A stretch of DNA of 10,076 nt. It comes from Tannerellaceae bacterium (lineage in GTDB: Bacteria; Bacteroidota; Bacteroidia; Bacteroidales; Tannerellaceae). The notes under the pieces are model-generated. The model was not told where the DNA came from and made no database searches. It saw nothing but the letters and a program-made list of their open reading frames with translations. The position numbers were made by a program, and so were the translations under genes. This document shows positions 6,177 through 10,076 of this stretch, piece by piece (position 1 is the stretch's first letter; each line of letters starts with the position of its first letter). The DNA lies in assembly GCA_031267775.1 (NCBI GenBank), contig JAIRYL010000074.1:1-10076 (forward strand), written 5' to 3'.

Positions 6177-8027
6177 TCAGCGATTTCCTAAATCGTCATA
6201 GAGCGTTTGGAGTAAGGCCTTTCCCTTGTCGATACGTTGCCGGCTTCCTTCCGCAGGTTTTTCGATTAATGATTGATTGCTTTCATTGTCGTAAGCCGAT
6301 ACGCCCGTATCGTCGATAAAGCCAAATCCGTTGGTATAGGTGTAGAATGCGTAAACGGGGTAGGAGGGGTCTGCTAAATTTTTACTGAATGTAAATTCAG
6401 GATGAGGTACGTTTAACTGAGTAAGCAGCGTTGCCGCCAAATCGGTCTGGTTGCCGATCGTCGTTATTTTCGTCGCTTCTTTTACAGCGCCGCCAAGCCA
6501 TAACATGGGGATATGATAACGAGCCGGTTCATACTCCTGCAGGTTATCCGGATAACGAAAACCGTGGTCGGCAATCAGAATGACCAGCAAATCGTTCCAG
6601 ACGGGCGTCGTTTTTATTTTATCGATAAAGTCGCCGATACAACTGTCTGTAAAAGCTACCGAATTAAGGAACGGATCGTCCAGGCGCCGGTAAGGCGTTT
6701 CAAACGGTTCATGGCTGCTGAGCGTTAAAAATGTACTGAGCCAGCGTTTCTCTTTTTCTTTCTTGGTAATGGAACTGTACAGGCGGGCAAATGTTATATC
6801 GTCGTTTACCCCCCATTTATTCAATCTGTCGGATAAAGGGAAATCGCGGTCGGCCACGATCGAACTGTAACCGGCGCTGTAAAAATAGCTCTGCATATTG
6901 GTGAAGTTAATGTCTCCTCCGTATAGCATATCCGCTGTGTATCCTGCATGAACGAGCGTTCGGGATATGGATGGTAAAGTCTGGCTTTTGGCCGGATACT
7001 TCATAACCGAAGTGGTTGGCTGAGCCGGATAGCCATTCAGGATGGCAACCAAACCGCGGTCGGTACGGAACGAATTGGCATAAAGGTTTGTAAACAGTAT
7101 GCCTTCTGCGCACAAGCGATTCAGGTTGGGCGTAACGCCTGCCGCTCCTCCCAGGGGTTCTATGGCGTTTGCCGTAAAACTTTCCAGTATGATCAGCAGG
7201 ATATTCGGGCGCGTCGTATGTAAAAGCGCCGTTTTTTCGGTTGGCAACGGTTGGGCTTCTTTATCCGGAGTGATTAATGATTCAACTAACTTTTTCCGTT
7301 CGTCTTCCGGAAAGAAATTGAACAGGGAAGCAAAATCCTGTTGCTTTGAAAGAGAAGTCATCAGGCTAAATACAGGGTTTATGGCCGAATGGTTCAGGAA
7401 TTGATTCGTACTGAAATAAACCATTCCCACATTGGCCGTAGAAGTAGTGACGCCGCCGCGGATGGGTAAAAAAAGAATTCCGCCCGCAAGCAGGCAGGCA
7501 AGCGTAGTTAACGTCCGTTTCTTTACGGGAGTATCCGGAAACAAGGGCATGATATACCGGCTAAACAGGCCGAAAACGGCCAGCGCATACACCGTAAAAA
7601 GAATCGTTTGCCTGATAAACAAGCCTGCCGGAACGCTTGCCATTGCATCCGAAGGCGCTTGCAGGTAGAAGAATAGCATGGCGTCTATGCGGAATCCCCA
7701 AAAAGCGTATAAAGCGACGTCGACGGCAAATATGGCGGCCACCAGCGCTGCCATAATTCCGAAGTAAACCGTTACCGCCTTCCGCAGCCGGCCGGCCGGA
7801 TACCACACGGAAGCAAGGATGCAGAGCAAGGGAATAACCGTGAGATAGCCGGCAATGGTACAGTCCAGTTTCAACCCGTGCAAAACTACCTTTATCCAGT
7901 CCATACCCGTACATCCCCCGGCCAGCGCCTTCTGATTATGATAGAGCATGAATATCGGTTTTTGAATGGCAAAAACCGGCAGCCAGGCCGCAAATACGGC
8001 CAGGATAAAGAGGAGCCTCTTTTTCAT
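6177..8027 (-). CDS. LtaS-like / sulfatase-fold membrane phosphotransferase
   Basis: A 616-residue inner-membrane enzyme of the alkaline phosphatase/sulfatase superfamily, in the lipoteichoic acid synthase-like group. Five N-terminal hydrophobic segments lie at about 4-21, 58-75, 86-108, 138-161 and 174-190. The catalytic domain (about 273-560) faces the periplasm. Metal and active-site residues visible are Glu282 in ILLIILESF, the nucleophile Thr322 in SFRTDRG, His439 in SSHEPF, Asp487-His488 in LIADHGF, and His505 in RYHIPMLW. The WGVNDD motif at 405-410 also fits the family. LtaS enzymes transfer phosphoglycerol from phosphatidylglycerol; relatives transfer phosphoethanolamine or phosphoglycerol to glycans. 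Bacteroidota lack lipoteichoic acid, so the acceptor here is unknown, probably an envelope glycan or lipid. The ATG overlaps the stop of the ABC-F gene, which implies coupled translation. Confidence 0.88.
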   Translation of the reverse strand: MKKRLLFILAVFAAWLPVFAIQKPIFMLYHNQKALAGGCTGMDWIKVVLHGLKLDCTIAGYLTVIPLLCILASVWYPAGRLRKAVTVYFGIMAALVAAIFAVDVALYAFWGFRIDAMLFFYLQAPSDAMASVPAGLFIRQTILFTVYALAVFGLFSRYIMPLFPDTPVKKRTLTTLACLLAGGILFLPIRGGVTTSTANVGMVYFSTNQFLNHSAINPVFSLMTSLSKQQDFASLFNFFPEDERKKLVESLITPDKEAQPLPTEKTALLHTTRPNILLIILESFTANAIEPLGGAAGVTPNLNRLCAEGILFTNLYANSFRTDRGLVAILNGYPAQPTTSVMKYPAKSQTLPSISRTLVHAGYTADMLYGGDINFTNMQSYFYSAGYSSIVADRDFPLSDRLNKWGVNDDITFARLYSSITKKEKEKRWLSTFLTLSSHEPFETPYRRLDDPFLNSVAFTDSCIGDFIDKIKTTPVWNDLLVILIADHGFRYPDNLQEYEPARYHIPMLWLGGAVKEATKITTIGNQTDLAATLLTQLNVPHPEFTFSKNLADPSYPVYAFYTYTNGFGFIDDTGVSAYDNESNQSLIEKPAEGSRQRIDKGKALLQTLYDDLGNR

Positions 8028-9637
8028 GTATACAGTTTTTCCCTCAGTTCCGCAACAGGGGAGGAGGTTATATAATCGTCGTATTCCATCATCTTATCGA
8101 TAACGCCATTGGGGGTAAGTTCTATGATGCGGTTGGCAATGGTTTGGATAAATTCGTGGTCGTGGCTTGAAAAGAGCACATTCCCTTTATACGTGCGCAA
8201 CGTATTGTTGAACGCCTGTATCGATTCCAGATCCAGATGGTTGGTCGGGGTATCCAGTATCAACGTATTTGCGTCTTTTAGCATCATGCGCGAAATCATG
8301 CAGCGCATTTTCTCTCCTCCCGAAAGTACGTTTACTTTCTTCAATAATTCTTCGCCGGAAAACAACATACGTCCTAAAAAGCCTTTAAGGAAAACCTCAT
8401 TCGTATCTTGCGCAAACTGCCCAAGCCATTCTATCAGATTGTAGTCCGAGTTAAAATAGGCGGCATTATCCAGCGGTAAATAGGCCGTCGTAATGGTTTG
8501 TCCCCAGCAGAAGGCGCCGGCGTCGGCGTCTTCTTCGCCGTTAATGATTTGGAAAAAGGTCGTCATGGCGCGAGGGTCGCGACTGATAAATACGATTTTA
8601 TCATCTTTCTCAACATTAAAATTCAAATCCTGAAAAAGGATTTCTCCCTCCATACGCTTTGTCAGTCCCTTTACTTCCAGTATCTGGTTTCCCGGCTCGC
8701 GCGAGGGCGTGAAAATAATACCCGGATAACGGCGCGAGGAGGGTTTGATCTCTTCTATATTCAGTTTCTCAATCATCTTTTTGCGGCTGGTAGTCTGTTT
8801 GGATTTAGCCACATTGGCGCTGAACCGGCGGATAAATTCTTCCAGCTCCTTCTTTTTTTCTTCAGCTTTCTTGTTCTGCTGCTGCTGCTGGCGGAGCGCC
8901 AACTGGCTGGATTCATACCAGAAACTGTAGTTGCCGGCAAACAACTGTAGTTTCCCAAAGTCTATATCAACCGTATGCGTACAAACAGAATCAAGGAAAT
9001 GACGGTCGTGGCTTACCACCAATACCGTATGCTCAAAATTAGAAAGATACTGTTCCAGCCAGCCCACCGTTTCAAGGTCGAGGTCGTTCGTAGGTTCGTC
9101 CAGCAGCAGGTTATCCGGTTGTCCGAAAAGCGCTCTTGCCAGCAAGACGCGCACCTTTTGCTTACCGCTCAGGTCTTTCATCCGGGCGTCGTGCAGGTTT
9201 TCCCTGATACCCAATCCGCTCAGCAGGCTGGCGGCGTCGCTCTCGGCGTTCCAACCTTCCATTTCAGCAAACTTTTCTTCCAGTTCAGATACGCGGATAC
9301 CGTCGGCGTCTGTGAAATCGGGTTTGGCATACAGCTCGTTCTTTTCATTCATCACAGCCCACAATTCGCCATGCCCCATCAATACGGTATCCAGTACCGT
9401 AAACCCGTCGAAAGCAAAGTGATCCTGGCTCAATACGGAAAGACGTTCGCCCGGTTCCATCCATATAGTCCCCCGCGTAGGGTCTTTTTCGCCGCTAATT
9501 ATTTTAAGGAAAGTAGACTTACCCGCCCCATTCGCCCCAATAATTCCATAACAATTCCCAGGCGTAAACTTCAAATTCACATCCTGAAATAAAATACGTT
9601 TCCCGAACTGCAAGTCCAGATTATTGACAGTTATCAT
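8024..9637 (-). CDS. ABC-F ATPase (YbiT/EttA-like) with one degenerate ATP site
   Basis: A 537-residue soluble protein with two ABC cassettes and no membrane segment, the length of the YbiT subgroup. ABC-F proteins act on the ribosomal E site in translation or antibiotic protection. Cassette 1 has Walker A GANGAGKS (34-41), Q71, signature LSGKQ (156-160), Walker B LLLDE with catalytic Glu181, and switch His210. The arm insertion falls at about 87-130. The linker (about 240-315) is a charged coiled coil starting with a five-Gln run encoded by pure CAG repeats (8876-8890). Cassette 2 has no P-loop GK(S/T): the region reads FISRDPRAMTT (350-360). The Walker B glutamate is Thr463 in LILDTPTNHLD. 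Signature LSGGE (438-442) and His492 are kept. The stop overlaps the start of the downstream membrane enzyme (ATGA). Confidence 0.93.
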   Translation of the reverse strand: MITVNNLDLQFGKRILFQDVNLKFTPGNCYGIIGANGAGKSTFLKIISGEKDPTRGTIWMEPGERLSVLSQDHFAFDGFTVLDTVLMGHGELWAVMNEKNELYAKPDFTDADGIRVSELEEKFAEMEGWNAESDAASLLSGLGIRENLHDARMKDLSGKQKVRVLLARALFGQPDNLLLDEPTNDLDLETVGWLEQYLSNFEHTVLVVSHDRHFLDSVCTHTVDIDFGKLQLFAGNYSFWYESSQLALRQQQQQNKKAEEKKKELEEFIRRFSANVAKSKQTTSRKKMIEKLNIEEIKPSSRRYPGIIFTPSREPGNQILEVKGLTKRMEGEILFQDLNFNVEKDDKIVFISRDPRAMTTFFQIINGEEDADAGAFCWGQTITTAYLPLDNAAYFNSDYNLIEWLGQFAQDTNEVFLKGFLGRMLFSGEELLKKVNVLSGGEKMRCMISRMMLKDANTLILDTPTNHLDLESIQAFNNTLRTYKGNVLFSSHDHEFIQTIANRIIELTPNGVIDKMMEYDDYITSSPVAELREKLYT

Positions 9638-9671
9638 ATTACAAATACCAAATTAAATTGCAAAGAGTGTG

Positions 9672-9679
9672 CAAAAGTA
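9672..9679 (-). promoter_or_regulatory. -7 box of the ABC-F/LtaS-like operon
   Basis: TACTTTTG on the minus strand (9679 to 9672) matches TAnnTTTG. A TTGA at 9707-9704 lies 24 nt upstream, longer than the usual 19-21 nt spacing, so the -33 element is unclear. Transcription would start near 9666, giving a leader of about 28 nt before the ATG at 9637. Confidence 0.5.
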
Positions 9680-9758
9680 CGAAAAATTTCACATCCTTTG
9701 TGGTCAATATACAATTAACCAGGGCAAACGCATCTAAAAAGCCCCATCCATATTAAAT

Positions 9759-9779
9759 GGAGAATGGAGAATGGAGAAT
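9759..9779. repeat. Heptamer tandem repeat, three GGAGAAT units
   Basis: Three exact copies of GGAGAAT (9759-9765, 9766-9772, 9773-9779). The array is preceded by a small inverted repeat TCCAT/ATGGA (9747-9761) that overlaps the first unit. The 7-nt unit would shift any reading frame at each copy, so this is non-coding. Confidence 0.95.
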
Positions 9780-9860
9780 GAAAATAAATAGAACCAAAAA
9801 AATGCACGGCAAGCGCTCTACCCATGCAAGAAGCGCCTGATACATTTGCAAATTCTTAAT

Positions 9861-9895
9861 TTTCAACTTTCAACTTTCAACTTTCAACTTTCAAT
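9861..9895. repeat. Heptamer tandem repeat, four TTTCAAC units plus TTTCAAT
   Basis: Exact TTTCAAC copies at 9861, 9868, 9875 and 9882, and a fifth unit TTTCAAT at 9889-9895. The unit length equals that of the GGAGAAT array 80 nt upstream although the sequence differs. Confidence 0.95.
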
Positions 9896-9931
9896 TTAAT
9901 TGGCTTCGCCGGGGGTTATCAACAGGGAACG

Positions 9932-9978
9932 AAAACGGGTATATCCTGTTTGTTTTTCATCATAAAACGGGAAAATCC
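9932..9978. repeat. Imperfect 15-nt direct repeat AAAACGGGwAwATCC
   Basis: AAAACGGGTATATCC (9932-9946) and AAAACGGGAAAATCC (9964-9978) match at 13 of 15 positions and start 32 nt apart, close to three helical turns. A protein-binding pair is possible, but no family is recognised. Confidence 0.6.
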
Positions 9979-9984
9979 ATACGT

Positions 9985-10058
9985 GTGAAAAAAAAGTCAC
10001 GCACATGAAAAAAAAATGGGGCGCATGAAAAAAAAAACGTCATAGCTGTGAAAAAAAA
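9985..10058. repeat. Periodic A-tract repeat with (G/A)TG before each tract
   Basis: Four A runs of 8, 9, 10 and 8 nt begin at 9988, 10008, 10028 and 10051, so the spacing is 20, 20 and 23 nt. Each follows GTG or ATG, and the first three units are bounded by CGY-like dinucleotide-rich stretches. Read on the plus strand the units give VKKKSRT, MKKKWGA and MKKKTS, each ending in a stop, then VKKN continuing to the edge. The first two junctions are ATGA stop-start overlaps (10005-10008 and 10025-10028). In-phase A-tracts are expected to bend DNA. The repeat may continue past the window. Confidence 0.7.
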
Positions 10059-10076
10059 CGGTCGCGCGATTCTTTT

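Larger units (their letters stand above)
9638..10076. other. Repeat-rich intergenic region with no convincing gene
   Basis: These 439 nt carry the ABC-F promoter at the left, then three GGAGAAT units, a spacer of about 80 nt with the 10-bp palindrome ATTTGCAAAT (9844-9853), four and a half TTTCAAC units, a 15-nt imperfect direct repeat and a series of A-tracts reaching the window edge. Only very short reading frames occur. The region may lead to a gene beyond 10076. Confidence 0.7.

Noticed and set aside
8975..9592. A 205-codon plus-strand open frame inside the ABC-F gene
   Set aside because: It is antisense to the conserved first cassette, and its composition shows no domain or signal.
9759..10058. 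CRISPR array
   Set aside because: The repeat units are 7 nt or homopolymer-based, with no 25-40 nt repeats and unique spacers.
9638..10076. Chromosomal or plasmid origin of replication
   Set aside because: Repeats, AT-rich stretches and one DnaA-like box are present, but there is no box cluster, no dnaA or rep gene, and the repeats are too short to be typical iterons.

Overview
The window looks like chromosomal DNA from the order Bacteroidales (Bacteroidota). Four things point there. The tmRNA encodes the tag GENNYALAA, which I recall as the Porphyromonas-type tag. Several transcription units start from the Bacteroidota -7 box TAnnTTTG. Neither the tmRNA nor the tRNA gene encodes its CCA end. 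The kinase and regulator are of the LytTR type common in this phylum. I cannot name the species.

Layout. Positions 1-4985 are all minus-strand: a lipoprotein with an eight-bladed PQQ-like beta-propeller (3834-4985), a LytS/YehU-type histidine kinase (2790-3800), a LytTR response regulator (2025-2783), a PLP enzyme of Cys/Met metabolism with its own promoter (726-1940), and a DAACS-family amino-acid/dicarboxylate symporter that runs off the left edge (1-723). The propeller, kinase and regulator are closely spaced and may form one signalling unit. The PLP enzyme and the symporter are 2 nt apart and are probably translationally coupled.

Positions 4986-6176 form an RNA island. A divergent promoter region leads into ssrA (tmRNA, 5294-5690, plus strand). 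It converges with tRNA-Pro(TGG) (5973-6047, minus strand), and each RNA has its own intrinsic terminator. Between the terminators is a short stretch that reads like the frameshifted end of a lost protein.

Positions 6177-9637 hold a minus-strand operon: an ABC-F ATPase (8024-9637) whose stop codon overlaps the start of an LtaS/sulfatase-fold membrane enzyme (6177-8027) as ATGA. Only one of the ABC-F protein's two composite ATP sites keeps consensus residues.

Positions 9638-10076 have no convincing gene but are rich in repeats: two different heptamer tandem arrays, a 15-nt imperfect direct repeat, and four A-tracts of 8-10 A spaced 20-23 bp apart, each preceded by GTG or ATG and so creating a chain of tiny overlapping MKKK-type reading frames. 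This is the least explained part of the window. No CRISPR array, transposase, phage gene or recognisable defence system was seen.
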